Source: Nitrososphaerota archaeon (GTDB lineage Archaea; Thermoproteota; Nitrososphaeria; Nitrososphaerales; Gagatemarchaeaceae). From it: a DNA stretch of 64,000 nt. The translations under genes were made by a program, and so were the position numbers. The notes below the pieces were generated by a model. The model saw only the letters and a list, made by a program, of their open reading frames with translations, was not told the origin of the DNA and made no database searches. Every line of letters begins with the position of its first letter. The first letter of the stretch is position 1. The stretch spans positions 1 through 64,000 of the forward strand of contig DAHVLJ010000008.1 in assembly GCA_027320425.1 (NCBI GenBank), in the 5' to 3' direction. Below, one piece after another: positions 8,676 to 19,098 of the stretch.

Positions 8676-9677
8676 GTGGTAGTGGACCTTCACGAAGACG
8701 TTGGTTACCACTTCATGATGGGCGGAGCCACCGACATCCGGCCCTTCAGCGAAGACGTCAAGGGGAGGCAGGCGGACATCCCGAAGTACCGAAAGGCAGG
8801 GATGAAGCTGGTCCTTGGCTCGATATTCCCTCTTATCGGGAGCCTGAACCTGAGGAAGATGGCTGCGATGCAGCGGATGTACGGCCATTGGTCGCCCTCG
8901 TCCGCGCTCGTTTCACCCAGGGACGTAGCAATCGAACTCGTCAAGATCTACTACGCGCTCGAAGAGATGCACCCGAAGGACCTCAAAATCGTCAGGAATC
9001 GCGATGATATCGAGAGCTTGGGGGACCGTGTGGGCATCGTCCTCCATATCGAGGGATGCGAAGCTCTCGGTGAGCCAGAGGACCTCAGAGTGTTCTACAA
9101 TCTCGGCGTCCGCTCCATCGGACTAACTTGGAACTATGACAACAAGTTCGCTGCCTCGTGCCTCTCTGAGAAGGACTACGGGCTCACGGGGGAAGGCGAG
9201 GCTCTGGTCGCGGCCGCAGACAGGCTTGGCGTAATGGTCGACCTCTCACATTCGTCCCCAAAGACGTCCTCCGAGACGCTCGCAGTTTCGGAACTGGCTC
9301 CGTTCTTCAGCCACTCGGACTCGTCCTCCGAGCAGACGAACAGGCGGAACATCTCAGACAAGCTCATCAGAGAGACTGCGCGACGAGGGGGCATCATGGG
9401 GTTGACGTTCATCAGGAGCTGCATCGGGAAACCCTTCACTCTCGAAAGGCTCGCCGAGCACGCTAAACACGTAATCAAGGTTGGCGGGGAATCCTTGCCC
9501 GCGCTCGGCACTGATTTCCTTGGCATGTCCACCGCACCCGAGGGCGTTAGAGACGTCTCTGACGTAGGGAAGTTCAGGCAGGCCCTGATCCGTTCAGGCA
9601 TAAGGCCCGGAGTGGCAGACGCCATCCTGAATGACAATGCATACAGGTTCATACTCGAGCGCTCCCGGCATTGGTAA
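8676..9677 (+). CDS. Membrane dipeptidase (peptidase M19 family)
   Basis: VVDLHEDVGY, GVRSIGLTWNYDN, VDLSHSSPKT, FFSHSDS, ALGTDFLG motifs. Confidence 0.88.
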   Translation: MVVDLHEDVGYHFMMGGATDIRPFSEDVKGRQADIPKYRKAGMKLVLGSIFPLIGSLNLRKMAAMQRMYGHWSPSSALVSPRDVAIELVKIYYALEEMHPKDLKIVRNRDDIESLGDRVGIVLHIEGCEALGEPEDLRVFYNLGVRSIGLTWNYDNKFAASCLSEKDYGLTGEGEALVAAADRLGVMVDLSHSSPKTSSETLAVSELAPFFSHSDSSSEQTNRRNISDKLIRETARRGGIMGLTFIRSCIGKPFTLERLAEHAKHVIKVGGESLPALGTDFLGMSTAPEGVRDVSDVGKFRQALIRSGIRPGVADAILNDNAYRFILERSRHW

Positions 9678-9719
9678 GGAGCGGCCTAACCCGGAACCGC
9701 TTTATCGCCCAATAGGTCA

Positions 9720-11123
9720 GTGGGACGCGCATTGAGTAACTTCGACCCGCGCAAATTCGACGACTTGGTCTTCGCAAAGATGAGCGAGACGAAGATGCCA
9801 AGCGTGGCCGCTTGCATCATCGAGGATGGGAAGGTCATCCACTCGCGCGGCTATGGATACAAGGATGTCAGCGGAGCGCTACCGGCTACCGCCCAAACAC
9901 TCTACGGGGTAGGGTCCATAACAAAGTCGTTCGTGGCACTGTCGATCGCAAAACTCGTGGAAGCGGGAAAGATGGACTTCCACGATCCGGTGACCAAATT
10001 CATTCCTCTGAGGCAGAGAGCCTTCGAACAGGTCGAAGTCCACCACCTGCTCAGCCATACGAGCGGGGTGCCCGGACTGGGGTCTCTCGAAGTCATCCTG
10101 TTCCAAGCATTCGGTGACTACCACCAGTGGCTTCCGATCTCGAGCACGGACGACATGATGTCGTTCCTGAGCGAAGTGGACGACTGGGTCGAGACGAAGC
10201 CAGGGGAGAAGTACATGTATCTGAACGAAGGATTCGTGCTCCTCGGCGAGGTGGTCTCTCGTGTCAGCGGCAAGCCGTGGGAACGCTACCTGAAGGACGA
10301 GATATTCGACCCACTTGAGATGACCAGGACCTTCATCCAGAAGCAGGACATCTCCGCTGACAGGGACGTGGCGACGCCGTACGCGGTGAGGGGAACGAAG
10401 GTCACGCCTGTGCCCATCCCATACGGGAGCAGCGCTGCAGGGGGCGTTGTGAGCAACGTGGTCGACCTTTCGCGCTTTGTGAGAATGCTCATCAACGGGG
10501 GCGAGCTGGATGGAAAGAGGGTCGTATCCTCTGACTCCCTAGCCAAAATGGAGACTCCACACATCAAATGCGGCGTAGAGTACTACGGAGAGGACTCCTA
10601 CGGCTACGGTCTGAGGATACTTCCGAACTTCCTTGGACACAAGGTAGTAGGTCACGGCGGCTCCGTCGACGTGTACACAGCCAACATGGAATACGTCAGG
10701 GACACGAAATCCGGCGTAATCCTTCTTTCGAACGGGACCGGGTATAGCCTGGGGAGGTTGGCAATGAGGGCGGTCACAGCGATGCTGGGTGGAAATCCTT
10801 CGGAGCTCAGGCCGGTCAAGCTCGAGGGCCTACTCGCGAAACTTGAGGGGCAGTACAGGGCGTACAAGGGCACAATCTATGCGGAGGTGAAGAGAAACGG
10901 AAGCTTCCTCGTCCTCTCGGGCGAGGACATCGGGAACAACATCGTCCTCGTTCCCGAGGGAGAGGCTGACGGCATTGCCAGATTCTTCACGCTTGACGCG
11001 GGCGCCAAGATGGAGGTGTCGTTCCGGTTCAACGAACACGGTGTTGAGCTGTTGTTCGAGCGTTACAGGTACAGACGGTCTGGGCCGCTCCCACCGAAGC
11101 CCGAGTCCCAGTGGCCGAGCTGA
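9720..11123 (+). CDS. Serine hydrolase, beta-lactamase/class C family
   Basis: SITKSFVALSIAKLVEAG (SxxK), HHLLSHTSGVPG, YLNEGFVLLGEVV. Confidence 0.9.
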   Translation: MGRALSNFDPRKFDDLVFAKMSETKMPSVAACIIEDGKVIHSRGYGYKDVSGALPATAQTLYGVGSITKSFVALSIAKLVEAGKMDFHDPVTKFIPLRQRAFEQVEVHHLLSHTSGVPGLGSLEVILFQAFGDYHQWLPISSTDDMMSFLSEVDDWVETKPGEKYMYLNEGFVLLGEVVSRVSGKPWERYLKDEIFDPLEMTRTFIQKQDISADRDVATPYAVRGTKVTPVPIPYGSSAAGGVVSNVVDLSRFVRMLINGGELDGKRVVSSDSLAKMETPHIKCGVEYYGEDSYGYGLRILPNFLGHKVVGHGGSVDVYTANMEYVRDTKSGVILLSNGTGYSLGRLAMRAVTAMLGGNPSELRPVKLEGLLAKLEGQYRAYKGTIYAEVKRNGSFLVLSGEDIGNNIVLVPEGEADGIARFFTLDAGAKMEVSFRFNEHGVELLFERYRYRRSGPLPPKPESQWPS

Positions 11124-11126
11124 GCC

Positions 11127-11975
11127 ATGCCGAAAATCGTAGTGACCGGAGGGACAGGAAAGGCGGGTCGGGCCTGCATCAGAGAGTTCATCTCTCGAGG
11201 TTACGAGGTCTTCAACGTCGACAGAGCCAGGCCGGCGGAGGGGCTCTGCCCTTCGATTCAGGCGGACCTTACGGACTTCGGCCAGGCGGTAGACGCAATC
11301 GCGGCGGTTGAACGCGGCGAGCATGGGACGGACGCGGTGGTCCACCTGGCGGCGATCCCTGACTCGCGGCTCTCCCCCAACTCGGTAACCTTCGAAAACA
11401 ACATCATGAGCACTTACAACGTCTTCGAAGCGTCCGCACGACTAGGCATCAAGAACGTCGTCTGGGCTTCTAGTGAGACCGTCCTCGGCCTCCCATTCGA
11501 TTCTCCTCCGCCGTACGCTCCATTGGATGAAGAGTATCGCGGCAGGCCGGAGAGCGCGTACTCGCTCAGCAAGTTGTTAGGGGAAGAGATGGCGGAACAA
11601 TACTGCCGCTGGGACCCTGAGCTGAAGATCGTGGGCCTGCGTTTCTCGAACATAATGGAGCCGCACGACTATCAGAGCTTCAAGGACTTTCAGGACGACC
11701 CGACCCTACGCAAGTGGAACCTATGGGGATACATCGACGCCAGAGACGCGGCCCAGGCGGTCAGAAAAGCGGTGGAAGCCAGGTTCAAGGGCGCCCAGGT
11801 CTTCATCATCGCTAACGCAGACACCGTGATGCTCAGGAAGAGCGAGGACCTCATGAAGGCAGTCTTCCCAAACGTCCAAGTGAAGAAGAAACTTGGAGAC
11901 AATGAAACTCTCCTCTCGATAGACAAAGCGCGAAGGCTCCTGGGCTTCGAGCCTGTCCATAGCTGGCGCAGCTAG
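11127..11975 (+). CDS. NAD-dependent epimerase/dehydratase (SDR)
   Basis: VTGGTGKAGRACIREF; YSLSKLLGEEM (YxxxK). Confidence 0.9.
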   Translation: MPKIVVTGGTGKAGRACIREFISRGYEVFNVDRARPAEGLCPSIQADLTDFGQAVDAIAAVERGEHGTDAVVHLAAIPDSRLSPNSVTFENNIMSTYNVFEASARLGIKNVVWASSETVLGLPFDSPPPYAPLDEEYRGRPESAYSLSKLLGEEMAEQYCRWDPELKIVGLRFSNIMEPHDYQSFKDFQDDPTLRKWNLWGYIDARDAAQAVRKAVEARFKGAQVFIIANADTVMLRKSEDLMKAVFPNVQVKKKLGDNETLLSIDKARRLLGFEPVHSWRS

Positions 11976-12077
11976 CTGCTCCTCCCCGGCTGAGCCCCTT
12001 CACTTCGACAATTGAGGAATCTTCTCGGATTTCCGTCGAGGGTTTTAAGAGACCTAAAAACGGCCGGCGGCTTCTCG

Positions 12078-13262
12078 ATGTCCGACTCGGAGTTCCATAA
12101 CTATCTCACTCAGTCCCGTGCTAGGGTGAAGGGGAACAAGGCCACCCCGGTCCCGGAGTTCCAGCGTCTGCTTGCCCTCGCCAAGCAAAGACTTGCCGTT
12201 GCAGACCCGGTGACACTGAAGGCAGACATCAACGGGGTCGTCATCGAGTTGGTCACCAACAGCGTCCACCAGGCGGAGTTCTGGTCACGGAACTGGTGGG
12301 AAGCTGCGTCTGGGTCGCCAGCCAAGGCGACGATATATTCTGCTACCGGGGTGGAAGGCGTCGAGCCTTCGGCTTACTATTGCCCCCAGCTGCGTTCTGC
12401 GCTGTTCCTGAATACAGAATACTATGGCCAGTGCAAATCCTGGGCGCTGGGTATGGCCGCAGCAATCCTCGAGAAAGAAGCGAGCACCCTTTCCATACAT
12501 GGCGCCACCGCCCTGTACAAGGAGAAGGGCGTGGTGATAGTCGCGCCGACGGGGACCGGTAAGACCACTCAGGCGTTCAGGATTTTCTTGAGCGACGAGG
12601 GGAAGATTTGCGGCGACGACTGGGCATACGTAAGGTTCCCAGAAGATGGCGCCGTCAGGAGAAAGCTGGTGGCGAGGCAACCTGAAAGAGCACTCTATAT
12701 GAGGTCCGAGTCCCAAAAGGAGCAAGACTGGCTGAGGGACGTCTTCGACAGGTCGTTCAGCGAGAATGTCACAACCAGGAAGGCTGACTGCGAGTACCCC
12801 GAGGGAGAGCACGGCTGTGCTCTTACCCGCGGAAAGTGCGTCTTTGACGAGGGCAAAGGCTGGTGCTACTATGCCTTCGGCAATTCGAGGGTGCTCGTCA
12901 ATAGAGAGGCGATACTCGGTCCAGCAAAGGTCGTTGACGAGGTTCCGGTCGACTTGGTGGTCCTCCTTCGCCGAGACGACCATAGTCCCGCCGAAGTGAG
13001 ACTCTCGCCAGATGAAGCGATAGCGGTACTTCAGAAGGGAGAGTACATGGTCCTGCCAGGCGCGGGGCCAAAGGAGAAGTGGGGGACGACCTCGTTCGAG
13101 CCATGGTACAACCCCTATCTCCTCGAACTGGATGACGGCGCGCAGGTCAGGTTCTTCAGAAAGATGTTCGAAGAGTGGAAGGTCCCCTGCATCATTCTGA
13201 ACACCGGGGTGGAAGGCATTCAAGAGAGCAACCGCAGGATAATAACCGCGCTAGACCAATAG
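12078..13262 (+). CDS. P-loop protein resembling the HPr kinase/PEPCK-like superfamily, with a Cys-rich insert
   Basis: GVVIVAPTGTGKTTQAFRIF Walker A and GDDWAYV; C-EYPEGEHG-C-ALTRGK-C-VFDEGKGW-C insert. Confidence 0.65.
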   Translation: MSDSEFHNYLTQSRARVKGNKATPVPEFQRLLALAKQRLAVADPVTLKADINGVVIELVTNSVHQAEFWSRNWWEAASGSPAKATIYSATGVEGVEPSAYYCPQLRSALFLNTEYYGQCKSWALGMAAAILEKEASTLSIHGATALYKEKGVVIVAPTGTGKTTQAFRIFLSDEGKICGDDWAYVRFPEDGAVRRKLVARQPERALYMRSESQKEQDWLRDVFDRSFSENVTTRKADCEYPEGEHGCALTRGKCVFDEGKGWCYYAFGNSRVLVNREAILGPAKVVDEVPVDLVVLLRRDDHSPAEVRLSPDEAIAVLQKGEYMVLPGAGPKEKWGTTSFEPWYNPYLLELDDGAQVRFFRKMFEEWKVPCIILNTGVEGIQESNRRIITALDQ

Positions 13263-13324
13263 AAGGGTGTATAACGTCGCAAACCGAGACACCTAATTAG
13301 CGTCAAAACTGGCGGCAATAATCG

Positions 13325-14167
13325 ATGATCGTTATCGAGTTCCTAGTCATCCTGTTCTTCTCATCAATCTTCGCTGGGGTATTCGGGTCGATCGTCGGAC
13401 TAGGAGGAGGAGTGGTAATCGTACCTGTGCTCACCCTGCTCTTGGGCGTGGACATACACTTCGCAATCGGGGCGAGCATCGTCGCCATCATAGGGACTTC
13501 AAGCGGCGCTGCTTCAACCTATGTGAAAGACAAGTTGACCAACCTGAGGGTCGGCATGTTCCTCGAATTGGCCACGACTTCTGGCGCCATAGCCGGAGCT
13601 GCCATCGCCGCCTATGTGAACTCGGGTGCCTTGGCCTTGGTCTTCGGAATCATCCTTCTGATCGCGCTGGCGCCCACGGCGATGAAGCTGGGTGAGGACA
13701 TACCGAAGTCCCCTGAGCTCAAGGGCCTCTCCAAGCGCCTCAACCTGAAAGGGTCTTACACGGAACCAGACGGCAGGCACATCGAGTACAACGCAACGAG
13801 GCCAGGGGCGGGGCTGTTCGGGATGGTTGTCGCAGGGATGCTCTCAGGTCTCCTTGGGATAGGTTCGGGCGCGTTCAAGGTCCTGTCCATGGATTACGCG
13901 ATGAAGCTTCCCATGAAGGTCTCCACCACGACGTCGAACTTCATGATCGGGGTCACGGCTGCCGCTAGCGCAGGGATCTACTACGCAAGGGGGGATGTGA
14001 ACCCTCTGATAGTGGCGCCCGTCGCCGTAGGCATCCTCATCGGGGCTGCCATAGGTGCGCGGCTCCTCGTGAAGGCGCGCAACCCCACCATCAGGAAGAT
14101 ATTCGCGATAGTCCTCGCGCTGGCTGCCATCGAGATGATCCTTACCTCTCTGGGGGTTGCGGCATGA
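13325..14167 (+). CDS. TauE/SafE-family sulfite exporter-like permease
   Basis: GVFGSIVGLGGGVVIVPVLTLLLG and GMLSGLLGIGSGAFKV repeat motifs. Confidence 0.9.
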   Translation: MIVIEFLVILFFSSIFAGVFGSIVGLGGGVVIVPVLTLLLGVDIHFAIGASIVAIIGTSSGAASTYVKDKLTNLRVGMFLELATTSGAIAGAAIAAYVNSGALALVFGIILLIALAPTAMKLGEDIPKSPELKGLSKRLNLKGSYTEPDGRHIEYNATRPGAGLFGMVVAGMLSGLLGIGSGAFKVLSMDYAMKLPMKVSTTTSNFMIGVTAAASAGIYYARGDVNPLIVAPVAVGILIGAAIGARLLVKARNPTIRKIFAIVLALAAIEMILTSLGVAA

Positions 14168-14574
14168 ATCTCCGCGACCCAGACTCCATGAACACGGTCA
14201 TCGGCAACGTCCTCAGGTTTGGGGTAGTCATTTCCGCTGCAGTGGTGGTCTTGGGACTGGCGAGGCTCGCATCCTTGAGCGGCTCTGCGGACACAACATC
14301 TTTCCTCTACTACAGCGCTTCTTCGGTCCCCCATGGCAACTTCCCCATCAGTCTTACTGCACTGATTTCCGGCCTTCGCTCGTTCAACCCGTTCTCTCTA
14401 ATCGAGCTCGGGGTGATAATCCTCATCGCCACCCCCGTGACTCGTGTCGCCATCTCCGTCTTCCTTTTCGCCGCCGAGAAAGACGACCTCTATGTCCTCG
14501 TGACGGCCATCGTCCTTGCACTGCTGCTTTTCAGCATGCTAGTGACGCCGTTCATCCCTATCTTCCACGCGTAA
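14164..14574 (+). CDS. DUF1634-like membrane protein
   Basis: Overlaps the TauE-like gene (ATGA); about three TM segments; this pairing is common. Confidence 0.75.
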   Translation: MNLRDPDSMNTVIGNVLRFGVVISAAVVVLGLARLASLSGSADTTSFLYYSASSVPHGNFPISLTALISGLRSFNPFSLIELGVIILIATPVTRVAISVFLFAAEKDDLYVLVTAIVLALLLFSMLVTPFIPIFHA

Positions 14575-14614
14575 GTGCCGTACGCAGTCGAATCTAAATC
14601 ACTGGCGCCTAGAC

Positions 14615-15322
14615 GTGAAGTGGTTGGCAACGCGCGCCGTGTTCTTCGACCTCGGAGGGACGCTGCTGGTGATGCGCAGAGACAGGATATTTCAGAAGGT
14701 CGTCAGAGATGAAGGGCGTGACGCGTCAGAAGACGAAATCCACGGAGCGTACATGGGGCTCGAACCGTGGTGGCTGTCAGCCTACTCAGACAGCTCCATG
14801 ACCTCTGAACAGACTGAGGAAGCCTACCGTCACCTTGACCAGAGGGTCTTCAGCTCCCTGTTTCCCGACGCCTCAGAGTCAGAGGCGCTAAGGGTGTCGC
14901 GGCTGGTCCGGGTCCGCTGGCCCGAGGTGGGGAAGACTATCCCTCTCGAGCTCTATCCTGATGTGCAGCCGACCCTCGCCAATCTGAAACGCCGCGGATA
15001 CTCCATGGGGCTGATATCGAACGCTACAGCGGACACGGAGAGATTGGTCAAGCCACTCGGCCTGGACAGATTCATGTCAACTGTAGTCTTCTCAGGCGCC
15101 GTAGGGTACACGAAGCCGAACCCGCGAATCTTCGAGATCGCCATGGAGAAGATAGGGTGCGGACCTGGTGAGAGCGTGCATGTCGGTGATATCTACGAGG
15201 CTGACGTTGTGGGTGCGAAAAACGCCGGGATGAAAGGGGTCCTCATCGACAGGCTCGGCGCGCAGTCGGGCCCCGACTGCCCCCGGATATCCAGCTTGGA
15301 CCAGCTTTACGGCCATCTCTGA
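14615..15322 (+). CDS. HAD-family hydrolase
   Basis: VFFDLGGTLL, GLISNATAD, VGDIYEADVVGAKNAGM. Confidence 0.9.
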   Translation: MKWLATRAVFFDLGGTLLVMRRDRIFQKVVRDEGRDASEDEIHGAYMGLEPWWLSAYSDSSMTSEQTEEAYRHLDQRVFSSLFPDASESEALRVSRLVRVRWPEVGKTIPLELYPDVQPTLANLKRRGYSMGLISNATADTERLVKPLGLDRFMSTVVFSGAVGYTKPNPRIFEIAMEKIGCGPGESVHVGDIYEADVVGAKNAGMKGVLIDRLGAQSGPDCPRISSLDQLYGHL

Positions 15323-15337
15323 CCCAGCAGGGTTGGC

Positions 15338-16177
15338 TCAGTGGGGCGCAGGACGATAGCTGGCGCAGAGCATGCCGTAGTAGGTGGGCGCCTGGTATGA
15401 CAGCAGTCTCCCTTCCATGCGGACTACAGCCAACACTCCTGCGAGCATCGTCATCTGCCAGAGGCTGTCCGGCTTCGCCCTGTCGACGAAGTCGGGCTTC
15501 AGGTGAAGTATGTAGTCGAGCTTTCCTTCGTTCACCGCTTTCACAACTAGCCTGTCATACTTCTTCGCGTCGGGGCTGTACCCGTAGGGCCCGCTCTCCT
15601 TGTGAGCATGGGCCTGGTCTGCGCTCGCTACGAAGACCACTCGCTTCTTCTCTCCTTCTGCCACTTCTGCAACCACCTTGCCGAACTCGTAGTTTTGGGC
15701 GAGCGGAATCCCCCTGGACGGGGTGACTATCACAATCTTGCACTTGAGCCTGTTGCCCTTCAGAAAGAACCAGAGCGGAATGAGCGTCCCCCAGTCCATC
15801 GCCAGGTCGGACAGGGGTCCCTCATACACCCCATACGTGGCGCCCGCTACAGGGATGCCCTCATGTTCCGCCGCTTCCACGAGCTTCTGAGCCAGAGCCA
15901 TGTCGCACTTCGCCCTATACCTGATCTCCTTCCTCCCCTCTCTTGCGCTTCCGCTCGAGTTTTCTGCGGTGACCACCCCGATGTGTCTGTGCAGCCGCAG
16001 ATTGTGTGGACTGGCGATTACTATCGTGTCGGGTCTGGCTCGCTTGACATCTGCCGCCAGGGCCTTCATCCCATTCCTAGTCTCCATGAACGCACGTAGC
16101 TTCTTGCCTGCGAGCGCGGGGACTATCTCGCCCCCATGCGGCGCGATGCACGCGTAGACCAGCGGCACGGAAGTCAC
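15338..16177 (-). CDS. Class III extradiol dioxygenase/LigB-like (MEMO-superfamily) protein
   Basis: CIAPHGGEIVP...TIVIASPHNLRL...FVASADQAHAHKESGPYGYSPDA. Confidence 0.8.
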   Translation of the reverse strand: MTSVPLVYACIAPHGGEIVPALAGKKLRAFMETRNGMKALAADVKRARPDTIVIASPHNLRLHRHIGVVTAENSSGSAREGRKEIRYRAKCDMALAQKLVEAAEHEGIPVAGATYGVYEGPLSDLAMDWGTLIPLWFFLKGNRLKCKIVIVTPSRGIPLAQNYEFGKVVAEVAEGEKKRVVFVASADQAHAHKESGPYGYSPDAKKYDRLVVKAVNEGKLDYILHLKPDFVDRAKPDSLWQMTMLAGVLAVVRMEGRLLSYQAPTYYGMLCASYRPAPH

Positions 16178-16194
16178 TAGCCCTGCCTGTTATT

Positions 16195-17061
16195 TCAATG
16201 GTTCTTGTCGAGATAGTGCATGATTCCTTTGACCGACGTCCTCACCGAAATTCTCGCGTAGATCGGCAGCTCCCCGAGCCCCGAGTCCTTTTTCACGCTC
16301 TTCTCCATCTCCTCAGCGACAGATTCCAGAGTGGCCTTCTTCTTCCACATGGGCTCAACCCGTTCGACCCAATCAATGACCAACTCCGCAGTCCTGTCGA
16401 AGACCCAGTCGACGTCTTTTCTCGTCCCGAAATGCGGGGTCAAGAGCTCCCTTGGTCTCATTTGTCTTAGCTGGCCCACCGTCGAGACGAGCAGATCCGG
16501 GTAGAAGCTCGGCGGCGGGGTGGTGGGTATCAGCGCCTTCATGCCGGGATAGACTATTCCGACCGCGTCGGCGGTCAACATGGCCTTGGTTTCGTCGAGC
16601 ATGACCGAGATCTGATGCGGTGCGTGCCCGGGGGCGTGCATGAGGGTCATGCTCAGGCCCTCTCCTAGATCGATGTGCGCTTCCTTGCCAACTGCGGTGA
16701 CCCGTTCCGAGGGGATGGGCTCGGGGAGCCCGTAGAGCTCCATCACGTCCTTCCCGAACACCATCGTCGAGCTTTCGATGAGCCGCGTGGGGTCCACGAG
16801 GTGGGGGACTCCTCTTTCATGGGCTACCACTTCGGCGTTGGGCATGTGCTTGATGAGCTGCCCTGCTGCTCCCGCGTGATCCAGATGGACGTGCGTAGGG
16901 ATGAGATATCTGACATCGGAGGGCATCACGCCCGCTTCTGCCAGCCCAGCCAATACGCTCTCATAGGATGTCGCGTATCCGCAGTCCACAAGGGTAGGTT
17001 TCGGCCCCTTGATCAGGTACGCACTGACGGTCCCAGGGACCCCCAGCGCATAAGTGTCCAA
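16195..17061 (-). CDS. MBL-fold metallo-hydrolase
   Basis: PTHVHLDHAGAAG, APGHAPHQ motifs. Confidence 0.9.
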   Translation of the reverse strand: MDTYALGVPGTVSAYLIKGPKPTLVDCGYATSYESVLAGLAEAGVMPSDVRYLIPTHVHLDHAGAAGQLIKHMPNAEVVAHERGVPHLVDPTRLIESSTMVFGKDVMELYGLPEPIPSERVTAVGKEAHIDLGEGLSMTLMHAPGHAPHQISVMLDETKAMLTADAVGIVYPGMKALIPTTPPPSFYPDLLVSTVGQLRQMRPRELLTPHFGTRKDVDWVFDRTAELVIDWVERVEPMWKKKATLESVAEEMEKSVKKDSGLGELPIYARISVRTSVKGIMHYLDKNH

Positions 17062-17098
17062 GAGATAGACGCGGTCAGAGACCCTGGTCGCGTACAGT

Positions 17099-18289
17099 CT
17101 ACCTCGCCTCTCTTGGCGTCCCGAAATCTATCGCCAGCATAGCCAAGGAAGCTGACCCGAGCTTGAGGACGTCCTCGTCCACCTTGAACTTGGCGCTGTG
17201 GTTTGGATGGACACATCCCTTGACGCGGTTCATCGTCCCAAGGAAGTAGAACGTGCCAGGAGCCTTTCGAAGAAACCGTGAGAAGTCCTCTCCGCCCAAG
17301 ATGGCGTCCATCTCCTTGACCTTGGCGCCGGGGATGGTCCTGAGAACCCTGGCGACCCTCCCCGTGACCTTTGGGTCGTTGACTGTCACCGGGTAGGCGT
17401 CCTCTTCAAACTCGACCTTGGCGTCAGCATTGAATGACCTGCAGACTCCGATAGCCACTTCCCTCACCTTCCTCTTTGCGAGCTTCCGGGTCGCTTCGTC
17501 AAGGGTCCTCACAGTCCCTTGAAGCAAAGCAATGTCAGGTATGATGTTCTCCTTTGTCCCGGAGTGAACAGAGCCGACGGTAATCACGAACGGGCGGACC
17601 GGGTCTATCATCCTCGAAGAGACTCCCTGCAGCGCCAGTATCACGTGAGCTGCGATGTATACAGGGTCCACCGTCTCGTGGGGCGCGGAGCCGTGACCGC
17701 CCTTCCCGAAGATAGTCACCTTGAAGGTGTCGGGCGCGGCCATGACGGCGCCGCCCTTTATCCCGAACTCCCCCGCCTTCTGTGTGCTGCTGATGTGCAG
17801 TCCGAACACGTAGTCTACTTTCGGTCCCTCCATCGCGCCGGCCTCGATCATGGGGAGTGCCCCGCCCCTTCCTCCGTGTTCCTCGGCTGGCTGGAAGAGG
17901 AACTTTACCGTCCCGCATAACTCGCTCTTGTGGTCAGAAAGAAGCCTGGCCGCCCCGAGGAGCATTGCCATGTGCGTGTCATGGCCGCAGGCGTGCATCA
18001 CGCCGTCCACCTCCGACCTGAATTCTACGTCTGAAAGCTCCTGGACCGGCAGAGCGTCCATGTCCGCCCTGAGTGCTATCACCTTCCCTCCCTTCCCTCC
18101 CTTCAGGATCCCGACAACGCCCGTCCCTCCGACTCCCCTCTTGACCTCGATTCCCAACCTCTTCAGCTCACCAGCGACGAAGTCCGACGTCCACTCCTCG
18201 CCGTAGGAGAGTTCCGGGTGGCGATGCAGCGCCCTGCGGGTCTTCACTATGTCAGGCTCGATGCGTTTCGCTTCAGCGAGAAGATCCAA
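17099..18289 (-). CDS. M20-family amidohydrolase/peptidase
   Basis: RRALHRHPELSYGE, ALRADMDALPVQE, MHACGHDTHMAMLLGAA. Confidence 0.93.
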   Translation of the reverse strand: MDLLAEAKRIEPDIVKTRRALHRHPELSYGEEWTSDFVAGELKRLGIEVKRGVGGTGVVGILKGGKGGKVIALRADMDALPVQELSDVEFRSEVDGVMHACGHDTHMAMLLGAARLLSDHKSELCGTVKFLFQPAEEHGGRGGALPMIEAGAMEGPKVDYVFGLHISSTQKAGEFGIKGGAVMAAPDTFKVTIFGKGGHGSAPHETVDPVYIAAHVILALQGVSSRMIDPVRPFVITVGSVHSGTKENIIPDIALLQGTVRTLDEATRKLAKRKVREVAIGVCRSFNADAKVEFEEDAYPVTVNDPKVTGRVARVLRTIPGAKVKEMDAILGGEDFSRFLRKAPGTFYFLGTMNRVKGCVHPNHSAKFKVDEDVLKLGSASLAMLAIDFGTPREAR

Positions 18290-18388
18290 CGATAGAGTCG
18301 GAACCGAACCCGATTTTAACGGTTCTGAAGCTCGCGACGTATCCCTTTAGGGCTTAGCCTTTTAGACAGACGCGTCCAAGCATCCGCG

Positions 18389-19033
18389 TTGGGACTTTCC
18401 AACGCAGCGAAGTCAGGCATAGTCATATTCGCGGGTGCAGTCCAGTTTAGCTTGGCGCTCATACTCTCTGAAATCGTCTATTCGACCAGCGGACCCTTGA
18501 ACACATCAGGATCTGGCAACACCACTGGATACATCTACAGCGTCGCTAACAACTACGTGAGCGACCTGGGCGCGAACTGTCGGACTACGTGTACGGCCGT
18601 TCCTTCCGGATACCTGTTCGACACGTCCATCGCCATCTTGGGGCTGTGCATCATCGTAGGAGGATATTTCCTCCAGAAAGGCTTCCACGACAGGCCAGCC
18701 ACCGCCATGATCGTCCTTGCGGGCGTCGGGGCCCTGGGGGTAGGGCTCTTTCCTGAGACGACGGGGATCTGGCACAGCATCTTTTCACTGATCGTCTTCC
18801 TCTTCGCCGGGCTTGCCGCCCTGGTAACCGCGAGGCTGCAGCGGAAGCCGCTGTTCTACTTCTCGATAATCCTCGGGGTGTTCACGCTTGCTGCGCTGGT
18901 CCTCTATATCGGAGGGGACTATCTCGGACTGGGTGCCGGGGGAATGGAGCGCATGGTGGTGTACCCCGTGCTTGTCTGGTCTCTCGGTTTCGGGGGACAC
19001 ATGATGGCCCTCGACGACCCCGTAAAATCATGA
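18389..19033 (+). CDS. DUF998-like multi-TM membrane protein
   Basis: Six or so TM segments; YVSDLG and ATAMIVLAGVGALGVGLFPE resemble DUF998 proteins. Confidence 0.7.
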   Translation: MGLSNAAKSGIVIFAGAVQFSLALILSEIVYSTSGPLNTSGSGNTTGYIYSVANNYVSDLGANCRTTCTAVPSGYLFDTSIAILGLCIIVGGYFLQKGFHDRPATAMIVLAGVGALGVGLFPETTGIWHSIFSLIVFLFAGLAALVTARLQRKPLFYFSIILGVFTLAALVLYIGGDYLGLGAGGMERMVVYPVLVWSLGFGGHMMALDDPVKS

Positions 19034-19098
19034 CCTGGCAGAGCCTAGCACAATCCGACTCGGCCTAACTGACCTGGCGGAGCCCTCCGCTGACGGGA

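Noticed and set aside
12285-13223. 312-aa minus-strand ORF opposite the P-loop gene
   Set aside because: Spurious antisense frame; the sense strand has a Walker A motif.
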